From Antrihabitans cavernicola (GTDB taxonomy: Bacteria > Actinomycetota > Actinomycetes > Mycobacteriales > Mycobacteriaceae): 56,264 bases of DNA. Every line of letters begins with the position of its first letter. Position 1 is the first letter of the stretch. A model generated the notes under the pieces. It made no database searches and was not told the origin of the DNA. It saw only the letters and a list, made by a program, of their open reading frames with translations. Shown here piece after piece: positions 34,538 through 42,747 of this stretch. A program made the translations under genes and the position numbers. The stretch lies in NCBI RefSeq assembly GCF_008297975.1, contig NZ_VLNY01000022.1, positions 1 to 56,264 on the forward strand. Reading direction: 5' to 3'.

Positions 34538-35592
34538 CTGGCCGATGCCACCGGGATCGACAACGCGAACGTCAGCACCAGCACGAAGACGAAGTGCCCA
34601 TTGAACGGAATCAGGCCGAACACCGGGAACACGATCGACAGCACGGCAAGATGCCAGATGAAGATGCCGTAGGACCAGCGACCGAGCGCCAGTACCGCAG
34701 GGTGCTCGAGAATGCGGTGTCGTCCACGAGGCCCGAGTACCAGCGGAGCCAACAACGCGAACGCCAGAATCGCGCCCAGCGCAATCTTGATGGCATACTG
34801 CCACGGCTGCGCGCGGACCAGCCCCTCCGGACCGGCAAGGTCGGTGGCCGACAGTCCGAACGCGACGACGGCAACCAAAGGCATCAGCCACCGACGACCG
34901 ACGAGGCGAGCGGTCATGCCCGTGCCCGCCGACACCGACAGTTCGGCCAGCACCATCCCGGCACCGAACCAGGGCAGATACCCGGGCAGCCAGTTGTCGG
35001 AATGAATCGCGTCGGGCGTCGGGATCGGCAGGTACACCCAGCCGAGGCTGAGCACGCAGACCGACACGATCACCGGGATTCGCAGGCGCGCCGAGCGCCC
35101 GCATAGACCCAGCAGCGCCAGTGCGATGAACGGCAGCAACAGATAGAACGCCACCTCCACGGACAGGCTCCACATCTGCGTCATGCCGCCGGTGAGCGTC
35201 AGCGGCACGAACACCTGCACCAACCCGAGGTTCGCGAGCCACACCCGCCAGCCGCCGCTCGCGTCCGGGAGGAACAGCAGAACGATGCAGACCACCACCC
35301 AGTAGGCGGGGAGGATGCGGGCAGCGCGGTTGAGCAGATAGCGCGGCAACGACGGTGACGGGGTCAGCCCGCGGGCAGCCGCCGCGTGACCGCGCCAGAG
35401 CAGATACCCGGACAAGCCGAAGAAGATCGCCACCGCCATGTCGAATCGACCCCAGATGCGGCCGATGAGAGGGACACCGGTCGCCGCGGTCTGAAAGGCC
35501 ACGTGCGTGACGAGCACCCCGACAGCGGCGAACCCGCGCATGCCCTCCAGCGCGGGCACGAAACCCCTGGGCGCGGTGTCGGTGGCGGTCAT
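34402..35592 (-). CDS. Acyltransferase 3 family membrane protein (Rv0228-like)
   Basis: A 396-aa protein with about ten helices. Family features are ALEGMRGFAAVGVLVTHVAF (conserved R and H), DMAVAIFFGLSGYLLWRG, RYLLNRAARILPAYWVV, MTQMWSLSVEVAFYLLLP and a final GIFIWHLAVLS. These enzymes move acetyl or other acyl groups to extracellular sugars. In M. tuberculosis Rv0228 is likewise next to the DUF3068 gene. ATG 35592 is used; a longer frame upstream lies in the divergent promoter. Its last 136 bases overlap the end of aftD on the other strand; that stretch encodes a tail beyond the acyltransferase domain. Confidence 0.9.
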   Translation of the reverse strand: MTATDTAPRGFVPALEGMRGFAAVGVLVTHVAFQTAATGVPLIGRIWGRFDMAVAIFFGLSGYLLWRGHAAAARGLTPSPSLPRYLLNRAARILPAYWVVVCIVLLFLPDASGGWRVWLANLGLVQVFVPLTLTGGMTQMWSLSVEVAFYLLLPFIALALLGLCGRSARLRIPVIVSVCVLSLGWVYLPIPTPDAIHSDNWLPGYLPWFGAGMVLAELSVSAGTGMTARLVGRRWLMPLVAVVAFGLSATDLAGPEGLVRAQPWQYAIKIALGAILAFALLAPLVLGPRGRHRILEHPAVLALGRWSYGIFIWHLAVLSIVFPVFGLIPFNGHFVFVLVLTFALSIPVASASYALVEEPVRRAVKRWESRRRIGGPNDGDTNAESPTAITAISAGS

Positions 35593-35815
35593 TTGCGATT
35601 CAGTGTGCACCGACAGTCGCGTATCGCCGAAACCGACGGTCCCAAATCGGACATGACGCGCCCTCGCCTCCGAAGGGCGCGACCACGACGAGCGTGGCCG
35701 GACTGTTACTGTCTGGCTCACGTAGGTTCGGCGATCGAGCACCGAAGATCCGTCGGAACCGCCCGCCTGGTGCGGCAGCACGCCGATCGTCCGTGGAAAA
35801 AGAAGGAGAACCAGC

Positions 35816-37018
35816 ATGGCAGAGCGTTCAGGGTCCAAAAGGACACTGGCCTGCATTCTTGTAGGACTCGGCGCGCTACTCCTTGTCGCCGCCATCCTGA
35901 TCCCGACGTATACGGTGAGCAGGCTTGCGAAGACCCCGCTGGATCTCGAAGTGACCACGGTTGCGCCGTCGCCGAAGTCCGAAGTGCTGGACTCGCGCTC
36001 GCTGACCGCGCCGACCGGTGCTGCCGTCGTCGACAAGGACGTGCCGATCGTCTCCCAGCGCTTCCTGACCGTCGAAGATCCGTCGGACTCGAAGAAGATG
36101 ACCATCCAGATGGGTCAGACGCTTCGGCGCACCGATAAGCAGGGCGACACCGGCCTGCTCACTGCCATCGTCGACCGCGTCACGATCGACCGCAAGACCG
36201 GCGAGCCCACCGACGACCCGATCGGCTCGATCCAACTCCAGTCGGACAAGCCGGGCCAAGAGGTCTCCCACACCGGCCTGCAGTACCGCTTCCCCTTCGA
36301 CACCGAGAAGAAGACCTACCCGTTCTTCGACGTCAACGCCCGTCAGAGCTTCCCGATGGACTTCGTCGACGAGCAAGAAATCAACGGGCAGAAGGTCTAC
36401 CACTTCCACCAGAAGACGCCGATCGTCGATCTGTCCAAGGTTGTGAACCTGCCGACCAACAAGCTGTCGCTGCCTGCCGACAAGTGGGGCGTCCCCGGTG
36501 GCGCCGAGCCGGTCACCATGACCCGCTGGTACCAGAACGAGCGTGACTACTACATCGAGCCGAAGACCGGCGTGGTGATTCGTGGGCGTGAGCAGGTGCA
36601 CCAGTTCTACGCCCGCAGCGCCGACAAGCCCGAGGTCACCGTTCTGAAGGCCGACTTCGACACCGACCAGAACACGATCAACTTCCAGCTGAAGGAAGCC
36701 AAGGACGGCATCGACAAGCTGTCGCTGTACGGCCGGATCATTCCGATCATTCTCGGCATCCTCGGCGCCCTGTCGTTGTTGGCCGGGCTTGCGTTGGGCT
36801 TCCTCGGCGGCCGTCGTAAGACCGCCTCAGCGTCGGGTTACGGCAGCCTCCCGCCGGAGCCGACCACCGGAACCGCCCGTGTGTCGGACACCCCGGGCAA
36901 CCGCGACTGGACCACTGACAAGACCGAGGTCATCGACACGAACAAGTCGTCGGGTCGGGACTGGACCACGGACAAGACCGAAGAGTTCCCGCGCGTTCGT
37001 CCGGAGGACGAGAAGTAG
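35816..37018 (+). CDS. DUF3068 membrane protein (porin PorA-like annotation)
   Basis: A 400-aa protein with one helix near each end (LACILVGLGALLLVAAILIP and IIPIILGILGALSLLAGLALGFL) and a large outside domain between. That domain includes MTRWYQNERDYYIEPKTGVVI and FHQKTPIVDL, as in DUF3068. The family is confined to mycolic-acid actinobacteria; some databases call it porin PorA, but its function is not proven. The cytoplasmic tail contains RDWTTDKTE twice. AAGGAG lies in front of ATG 35816. It is divergent from the acyltransferase gene, matching Rv0227c-Rv0228. Confidence 0.88.
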   Translation: MAERSGSKRTLACILVGLGALLLVAAILIPTYTVSRLAKTPLDLEVTTVAPSPKSEVLDSRSLTAPTGAAVVDKDVPIVSQRFLTVEDPSDSKKMTIQMGQTLRRTDKQGDTGLLTAIVDRVTIDRKTGEPTDDPIGSIQLQSDKPGQEVSHTGLQYRFPFDTEKKTYPFFDVNARQSFPMDFVDEQEINGQKVYHFHQKTPIVDLSKVVNLPTNKLSLPADKWGVPGGAEPVTMTRWYQNERDYYIEPKTGVVIRGREQVHQFYARSADKPEVTVLKADFDTDQNTINFQLKEAKDGIDKLSLYGRIIPIILGILGALSLLAGLALGFLGGRRKTASASGYGSLPPEPTTGTARVSDTPGNRDWTTDKTEVIDTNKSSGRDWTTDKTEEFPRVRPEDEK

Positions 37019-37031
37019 TAGCTGAACCCTC

Positions 37032-37082
37032 GAATCAGGGGCCCCCTTCCAACGTCTAGCGGAGGAAGGGGGTCCCTGACTC
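37032..37082 (+). repeat. Hairpin repeat, copy B (partner at 14218)
   Basis: 51 nt that align base for base with 14218-14268. The loop ACGTCTAG and the flanking GGAGGAAG are identical; differences within the stem are largely compensatory. It sits between the convergent ends of the DUF3068 and VOC genes, and the VOC stop codon lies at its right edge. It can act as a two-way terminator. Confidence 0.85.
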
Positions 37083-37449
37083 ATTCCAGGGTGTGCGCGA
37101 GGGCGTGGCGCGGCTCGTAGATCAGCATGTCACCTGCACCGGGCACCTTCATCGTGATCGCCAGCCCGAAGCCGCGGTCGACGACCTCGCCGACGAATTC
37201 GGCACCCTTGGCGGTGAGGTCCTCGACCGTGGTTTCGATGTTGTCGCACATCAGCGAGATCTCGTGCTGCTGAGCTGCGGCGAATCCGTCGCCCGAGGTG
37301 GGATGGACACCCAACTCGCTCGGTCCGGTGCGAAAGATCAACCAGCCGTTGCCGGAATCCACGCCCGGCCATTCGAGGACGTCTCGGAAGAACGCACGGG
37401 CGGCGTCGGCATCGTCTGCGTAGACCAACGTGTGTACGGCAGTAATCAT
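37081..37449 (-). CDS. VOC superfamily (glyoxalase-like) protein
   Basis: A 122-aa protein with two beta-alpha-beta-beta-beta units: VHTLVYADDADAARAFFRDVLEW and HEISLMCDNIETTVEDLTAKGAEF. A His near the start, Glu in TSGD/HEISL and Glu in IYEPRH near the end are candidate metal ligands. VOC proteins range from lyases to drug-binding proteins; the substrate here is unknown. It ends inside hairpin repeat B and lies back to back with the ceramidase gene, 28 bp away. Confidence 0.82.
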   Translation of the reverse strand: MITAVHTLVYADDADAARAFFRDVLEWPGVDSGNGWLIFRTGPSELGVHPTSGDGFAAAQQHEISLMCDNIETTVEDLTAKGAEFVGEVVDRGFGLAITMKVPGAGDMLIYEPRHALAHTLE

Positions 37450-37477
37450 GTGCTGAGATTAGGGCATTGTGGTGGGT

Positions 37478-39424
37478 ATGGAGACGTATCTGGTCGGGCG
37501 GGGAATCGCCGACATCACCGGCGAAGCTGCCGACGCGGGCATGCTCGGGTACGGCAAGAAGGAGCAGCGCACCACCGGGATCCACACCCGGTTACGTTCG
37601 CGCGCATTCGTATTCGCCACCGAGACCGACCGAATTCTGCTGGTGGTCAACGACTTGCCACTGTTGTTCGACAGCATTCATCGCGCCGTGCTGGATCGAC
37701 TTGCGACCCGCTTCGGTGATCGCTACACCGAACGCAACGTCATGCTCACCGCCACCCACACGCACTGCGGACCCGGCGGCTACTCGCACCATCACCTCTA
37801 CAATTCGACGACAAACGGGTTCCGCCGCAAGACTTTCGAAGCGATCGTCGATGGCATTGTCGAGGCCGTCGAGCATGCCGACGCCGATATCGCCCCCGCG
37901 ACCCTGCGACTGAACTCCGGCGAGCTGCACGATGCGAGCGTCAATCGATCCAGATCCGCCTTCGACCTGAACCCGCCGTCGGACAAGGCGCATTTTCCCG
38001 ATGCCATCGATCCGCAGACCACGCTGTTGCGGATCGAACGCGACGGCACGCTGGTGGGCGCGGTGAACTGGTTCGCCACCCACAACACCAGCATGACGAA
38101 CACCAATACGCTGATCAGCGCGGACAACAAGGGTTACGCCGAATACCATTGGGAAAGAATCGTTTCCGGTGTCGACTACCGCACCGCATACGACGACGAG
38201 ACGGGGCCGAGCATCGTCGCCGCCCTCGCGCAGACTAACGCGGGCGATATGTCACCGAACCTTCGACTGAAGCCTGGGCACGGCCCCACCGACGACGAGT
38301 TCGAGAACACGCGCATCATCGGCAGCAGGCAATACGATGCGGCCGCGGCACTGGCCGCCGATCCCGGTACACCGATCGACGGCGTAATCGATTCCCGCAC
38401 AATCTATGTCGATCTCGCGCGCGTCGACGTCGCCGCCGCGTTCACCGGCAGCGGCCGCAGCGAGCGAACCAGCGGCCCGACAGCAGGTGCCTCGTCACTG
38501 GCAGGAGCGCAGGTGGACGGTCCCGGCTTCCCCGGCTTTCGCGAGGGACGCAATCCCGTCTGGGACGGACTGTCACGTCAGGTGTTCTATCGGTTCTCGC
38601 GACGGTTGCGAGCGAGCCAGTCGCCCAAGGGAATCGCGCTTCCGGGCGGATTACTGAACCGCGTTCGACCGATGGTGGCGGACCGCGCACCGGTCCAGCT
38701 GCTGCGGATCGGCCAGCTGTATCTGATCGGCATTCCGGGTGAAGTGACGATCGTGGCCGGTCTTCGGCTACGCCGAACCGTCGCCGCGATCGTCGGCGCG
38801 GATCTCGAGCACGTTCTGGTCGCCGGCTACAGCAACGGTTACATCCACTATGTCACGACGCCTGAGGAATACGACGCTCAGCAATACGAGGGTGGTAGCA
38901 CCCTGTTCGGTCGCTGGGAACTCCCGGCGCTGCAACAGATCGCGTCGTCGCTGGCGGTGTCGATGCGCGATGGCACGGTTCTCCCAGCAGGCGCACGACC
39001 GACGGATCCTGTTGTCCGCGAGCAGAAATCCGTTCTGCGCACACGAGTGGATGCGACTCCGACGGGTCGGGGGTTCGGCGATGTTCAGGTGCAGCCGGAC
39101 TCGTCGTACGCGCCGGGTAGCCGAGTGACCGTCGAGTTCGTCGGCGCCTATCCGAACAACGATCTGCGCCGCGGGGATACGTATGTGACGGTGCAACGCC
39201 AGGCCGCCGACGAGTGGGAAACCGTCGCCGACGACGCCGACTGGTCCACGATCTTCCGCTGGCGCCGCGGTGCGGATGCCACGTCTGTCGCGACGATCAC
39301 GTGGGACATCCCTCCGCACACGCGGGCCGGCCGGTATCGCATCGGGTACAACGGCGACGCCGTCGGATCGAGCGGGCAGGTCGACGGCTTCCGCGGCACC
39401 TCGGCCGAATTCGACGTCAGCTGA
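37478..39424 (+). CDS. Neutral ceramidase
   Basis: A 648-aa zinc amidase that cuts ceramide to fatty acid and sphingosine. It starts METYLVGRGIADITGEAADA. Zn ligands lie in NVMLTATHTHCGPGGYSHH, and the nucleophile Ser in ATHNTSMTNTN. A later YNNDLR-like PNNDLRRGDTYV belongs to the C-terminal immunoglobulin-like domain. The remembered M. tuberculosis Rv0669c is closely similar along its length. No signal peptide is visible. ATG 37478 was used; GTG 37469 is in frame just upstream. Since bacteria like this lack sphingolipids, host or environmental lipids may be the substrate (inference). Confidence 0.92.
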   Translation: METYLVGRGIADITGEAADAGMLGYGKKEQRTTGIHTRLRSRAFVFATETDRILLVVNDLPLLFDSIHRAVLDRLATRFGDRYTERNVMLTATHTHCGPGGYSHHHLYNSTTNGFRRKTFEAIVDGIVEAVEHADADIAPATLRLNSGELHDASVNRSRSAFDLNPPSDKAHFPDAIDPQTTLLRIERDGTLVGAVNWFATHNTSMTNTNTLISADNKGYAEYHWERIVSGVDYRTAYDDETGPSIVAALAQTNAGDMSPNLRLKPGHGPTDDEFENTRIIGSRQYDAAAALAADPGTPIDGVIDSRTIYVDLARVDVAAAFTGSGRSERTSGPTAGASSLAGAQVDGPGFPGFREGRNPVWDGLSRQVFYRFSRRLRASQSPKGIALPGGLLNRVRPMVADRAPVQLLRIGQLYLIGIPGEVTIVAGLRLRRTVAAIVGADLEHVLVAGYSNGYIHYVTTPEEYDAQQYEGGSTLFGRWELPALQQIASSLAVSMRDGTVLPAGARPTDPVVREQKSVLRTRVDATPTGRGFGDVQVQPDSSYAPGSRVTVEFVGAYPNNDLRRGDTYVTVQRQAADEWETVADDADWSTIFRWRRGADATSVATITWDIPPHTRAGRYRIGYNGDAVGSSGQVDGFRGTSAEFDVS

Positions 39425-39836
39425 TCCGACGGCGCGCGATTCCGCCCAACCATGTTGCGGGAGCCGCGATCACGACCAACGCAACCGGGTACCAGACCGG
39501 ACCCAGATCGCCGACGATCGCCGCAATCACGCCACCGATGGCAGGCACTGTTCCGATCGCGATCAGGATCCATACGTGGCGCATCGCATTGCGGGGAGCC
39601 AGGCGTGCGGTGAGGTAGCCGCCCAGCACCATGAAGACGGTGCGATAGGCAACGGCGAGCGCGAACTGGCCGTTGCCCATGTATTCGGCCGACGACGGAA
39701 AGACGTTCAGCGAGTGCATGACCTGGTCGACGGCGGACGACAGAACGACGTTGGTGATCAGGCCCGCAGCGATCGCGAGGACGCTGCGTCCCGTCGTCCG
39801 GGACTGGATCTGTGCGGGTGCGGTGATGACGGACAT
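39417..39836 (-). CDS. Four-helix membrane protein of unknown function
   Basis: A 139-aa protein with four hydrophobic segments: VLAIAAGLITNVVLSSAVDQV, VAYRTVFMVLGGYLTARLAP, VWILIAIGTVPAIGGVIAAI and WYPVALVVIAAPATWLGG. The helix pairs are separated by short charged loops. I do not recognise a named family. AAAGGAG eight bases before ATG 39836 fixes the start. It is 71 bases downstream of the SDR reductase on the same strand and is probably in its TetR-controlled operon. Its last eight bases overlap the ceramidase end. Confidence 0.7.
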   Translation of the reverse strand: MSVITAPAQIQSRTTGRSVLAIAAGLITNVVLSSAVDQVMHSLNVFPSSAEYMGNGQFALAVAYRTVFMVLGGYLTARLAPRNAMRHVWILIAIGTVPAIGGVIAAIVGDLGPVWYPVALVVIAAPATWLGGIARRRIS

Positions 39837-39907
39837 GGCGCTCTCCTTTGGTTTCGGCGCCGTTTTCGGCGCTTTCACTGACAGGGTCGGAGCGGGCTGC
39901 CGATTCT

Positions 39908-40915
39908 CTACACGCGCGTCACATTTTCTCCGGATGCCACCACAGCGTCTTGCCAGGGCCGCGGTGACCAGCCGAGTTGGTTGCGCGCTTTGGCGCCCGT
40001 CGCGTTGCGGCGCGCACCGAGCAGCGGAACCAGGTCGCCGAGTTCGACGTTGAATCGAGCGACGATTCGGAAGATCCAACTCGGCAACTTTCGGGTGGGC
40101 ACCTTGGAACCCTTGTCGCCCAGTCGTTCCCGAAGCACCCTCGCCACGTCGATCATGGCGACCGTGCCGTCGGTGGAGGCGATGTAGCGCTCGCCGCCGG
40201 CATCCGGCGACGTCATGGCGCGGATGTGCAGGTCGACGACGTCGCGAACATCGACGATCCCGAACCATAGATCGGGAACGGCGGGCGTCTTGCCGCTGGT
40301 CAGCTGCTCGATCAGCCGAAGCGACGACGGCACGTCGTTGCCGAGAGCAGGCCCGAAGATGCCGGTCGGGTTGACCGTGGTGAACTCCGTCTTGCCGCCT
40401 TCGGCCGCTACGAAGTCCCAGGCCGCACGCTCGGCGAGGGCCTTCGACTTGACGTAGGCACTCATCGGCTCGCCGTTCACGTCGGTCCAGCTGGTCTCGT
40501 CGAACGGGCCGGTGTGCTCGGGGTGTCCGTAGTAGACCGCCGCGCAGCTGGACGTGTAGACCACGCGCCGCACACCGGCATCGCGGGCGGCGCGCAACAC
40601 CCGCAGGGTGCCGTCGACGGCGGGTCGTATCACTTCTTCCTCGTTGCTGGTCGCGGTGAGCGGCGATGCGACGTGGAGGACGTAGTCGCAGCCGGCAACC
40701 GCTGCGGGCCAGCCGTCGTCGCTGTTCAGATCGGCCGCGACGACGCTCAGCCGGTCGCCCGGATCGGTCTCCGCGGAGATCGTTCGTCGAACCTGGTCTT
40801 CCTTCTTCAGATCGCGCACCGTGGTGCGCACCTGGTAGCCGCGCTTCAGCAATTCGACGATTGCCCAGCCGCCTACGAAGCCGGTGCCACCGGTCACCAG
40901 GACTGTTTCGCTCAT
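39908..40915 (-). CDS. NAD(P)-dependent epimerase/reductase (dihydroflavonol-4-reductase-like extended SDR)
   Basis: A 335-aa extended SDR: VLVTGGTGFVGGWAIVELLK binds the cofactor and LHVASPLTA and VVYTSSCAAVYYG follow. AYVKSKALAERAAW holds Tyr-X3-Lys, and VNPTGIFGPALGND the substrate loop. This is typical of the dihydroflavonol reductase/cinnamoyl-CoA reductase-like group, which in bacteria reduces varied aldehydes and ketones. ATG 40915 lies 20 bases from the perfect palindrome shared with the divergent TetR gene, so it is probably repressed by it. The substrate is unknown. Confidence 0.88.
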   Translation of the reverse strand: MSETVLVTGGTGFVGGWAIVELLKRGYQVRTTVRDLKKEDQVRRTISAETDPGDRLSVVAADLNSDDGWPAAVAGCDYVLHVASPLTATSNEEEVIRPAVDGTLRVLRAARDAGVRRVVYTSSCAAVYYGHPEHTGPFDETSWTDVNGEPMSAYVKSKALAERAAWDFVAAEGGKTEFTTVNPTGIFGPALGNDVPSSLRLIEQLTSGKTPAVPDLWFGIVDVRDVVDLHIRAMTSPDAGGERYIASTDGTVAMIDVARVLRERLGDKGSKVPTRKLPSWIFRIVARFNVELGDLVPLLGARRNATGAKARNQLGWSPRPWQDAVVASGENVTRV

Positions 40916-40934
40916 GTCGTTCTCGCTCCATTTC

Positions 40935-40952
40935 GTTAGCCGATCGGCTAAC
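40935..40952. promoter_or_regulatory. TetR operator between SDR reductase and TetR
   Basis: GTTAGCCGATCGGCTAAC is a perfect 18-bp palindrome in the 52-bp divergent region, 15 bases before the TetR start. The position covers both promoters. Confidence 0.85.
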
Positions 40953-40967
40953 CAGTAGTGTAGCGCC

Positions 40968-41528
40968 ATGCAGACGAGTAGGGCTAGACAAGCCGAGGAC
41001 ACCCGCGCGCGGGTGCTGGCCACCGCACGTCGCCTGATCGCGGAGCACGGTTACGACGCCACCTCGTTGCAGCAGATCGCCGACGACATGGGTGTCACCA
41101 AAGCCAATGTCTACTACTACTTTCGGACGAAGGACGCGATTCTCGAAGCGTTGCTGGCTCCGATGGTCGCGGGCCTCGACCGACTCCTGGATCGCGTCGA
41201 AGGACTAGCCGACCAGCAGCAACGGGTGACCACTCTCACCACCGGATTCGTCGACGAAGTCGTTCGCGCCTTTCGTGCCCTCGGTCACCTCGGCCTCGGC
41301 GATCCGGGTATGCGCCGCAACGTCGCGATCACCCGAACCATCGACGATCAATTCGAGCGAGCATTGCGCCTGTTGTTCGGGGAGACTCCGACGCCCGACC
41401 AGATTGCTGCCTACGCGATGAATTCCGACCTGGCTCCTGCATTGCGTCGACTTCAGTCGCTACCCGACGATCAACTGCGCGACACGCTTGTCCGTCATTG
41501 CCTGCGGAATTTGCGCGGGGTGATGTGA
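40968..41528 (+). CDS. TetR family regulator of the SDR operon
   Basis: A 186-aa TetR protein: TRARVLATARRLIAEHGYDA, then TSLQQIADDMGVTKANVYYYFRTKDAIL with the helix-turn-helix, and a ligand domain with DEVVRAFRALGHLGLGDPGM. ATG 40968 starts just beyond a perfect palindrome. The divergent arrangement with the SDR reductase is the classic TetR layout for self-repression and control of a detoxification enzyme. Its last 34 bases overlap the flippase gene on the other strand. Confidence 0.9.
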   Translation: MQTSRARQAEDTRARVLATARRLIAEHGYDATSLQQIADDMGVTKANVYYYFRTKDAILEALLAPMVAGLDRLLDRVEGLADQQQRVTTLTTGFVDEVVRAFRALGHLGLGDPGMRRNVAITRTIDDQFERALRLLFGETPTPDQIAAYAMNSDLAPALRRLQSLPDDQLRDTLVRHCLRNLRGVM

Positions 41529-42700
41529 ACGGGGCCGATCGTCGGGATGCAGGCCACCACCGCGGTCACGGCCGCCGTCGCAACCGCGATCGAAATCAAC
41601 TCCGTCACCGATGCCGCCAACGTGAGCATCAATAGCACCTCGACACCGAGACCCACCCACGCGATCAGTGCCAGCCTGGTTCGCTTGCCTGCGATCGCTG
41701 CCAGCAGCGCACCCTGCAGCAATGCCAGGCAGGCGCCATCGAGCGCGAACGCCCACAGTCGACCCTGGATCGGCCGATAGTCGTCGCCGACGATCAGCGG
41801 CGCGAGCGGAGCGGCCAGCGCCACCCCGATCACCATCACCGCGCCCAAGCCGACCAAGACGGCAAGCGCGGATCGCACCGCCCTCGCGGAGTGATCGGGG
41901 TGCGCCATCCGCGGATACAGCACCACCCCCACCGCCTGCGGGAGCCAGAACGCGGCCTTCGTCGCAACGGCGCCCAGCGCGTAGAGACCCGAATCGTGTT
42001 CGGTCAAGACAATCCGCGCGATCAGCAGATCCGCGGACGACATCGCGATCAACGCAAGCTGAACCTGCGACGCGGTCAGTACGGAAGTCACACTCACAGC
42101 TGGCTTTTCGCCGTCGCGCGGCACTCGGCCCGCGATCAACTGCGCAAACGCGGCGGCGACGCCGATGCCGATCGCGCACACCACCAATGCAGGTGCGGCA
42201 CCGCCGCCCAGCGCAAGGACGACGACGCCGGGCGTCACCTTCGCAACGCCCGCGAAGCCGAGCACGAGCGCAAGTTCCTTGAACCGACCGCTGCCTTGCA
42301 ACAGTCCCTGCTCACCGGCGAGCAAGACCAGAACGGGCACCGCGAGGAGCGCCGCGACGGTGGCGATCACGTCGACGTCGAAGACCGACGCGATCACCGG
42401 AACCAATACCGCGGCCACCACCGCAACGATCGCCGCGCACCGTCGTTCGAGGCGTCGTAGATAGTCGGCGGATGCGCCGTGCACCAGCTCGCGCGCCACC
42501 ACCGTCTGCAATGCCAACGCGGGCACCGCGAGGACCAACTGCGCGCCGAGCAGCGTCGCGAACTCGCTGTATCCAGCGGGTCCCAGCCAGCGACTCGCCA
42601 AAACCTGCAGCAGGTAGCCCGCCACGTTGGCCGTCATCGAACCGGCCGTCACCATCGTCATCCCCGCCACAGCGGAGCGGTCGACAGGACGGGTGGACAT
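41495..42700 (-). CDS. Polysaccharide flippase-like membrane protein (MATE/Wzx-like)
   Basis: A 401-aa protein with about 12 helices. The N-terminus shows MTMVTAGSMTANVAGYLLQV and RWLGPAGYSEFATLLGAQLV, the pattern of oligosaccharide flippases (helix 1 plus the G-P-x-x-Y loop). QAVGVVLYPRMAHPD is the conserved loop before helix 8. Such proteins carry lipid-linked sugars across the membrane. It lies divergent from the GT-C-like gene, only 47 bases away, and with GT4 and the methyltransferase suggests export of a surface polysaccharide (inference). Confidence 0.82.
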   Translation of the reverse strand: MSTRPVDRSAVAGMTMVTAGSMTANVAGYLLQVLASRWLGPAGYSEFATLLGAQLVLAVPALALQTVVARELVHGASADYLRRLERRCAAIVAVVAAVLVPVIASVFDVDVIATVAALLAVPVLVLLAGEQGLLQGSGRFKELALVLGFAGVAKVTPGVVVLALGGGAAPALVVCAIGIGVAAAFAQLIAGRVPRDGEKPAVSVTSVLTASQVQLALIAMSSADLLIARIVLTEHDSGLYALGAVATKAAFWLPQAVGVVLYPRMAHPDHSARAVRSALAVLVGLGAVMVIGVALAAPLAPLIVGDDYRPIQGRLWAFALDGACLALLQGALLAAIAGKRTRLALIAWVGLGVEVLLMLTLAASVTELISIAVATAAVTAVVACIPTIGPVHITPRKFRRQ

Positions 42701-42747
42701 TCGCCCATGATGTCAGGCCTTTCGTGGCACGCCGTATCGTGCCGCGC

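Noticed and set aside
35657-35681. 8-bp hairpin CGCGCCCT / AGGGCGCG in the acyltransferase-DUF3068 divergent region
   Set aside because: It is short, lies away from any stop codon and could be chance in GC-rich DNA.
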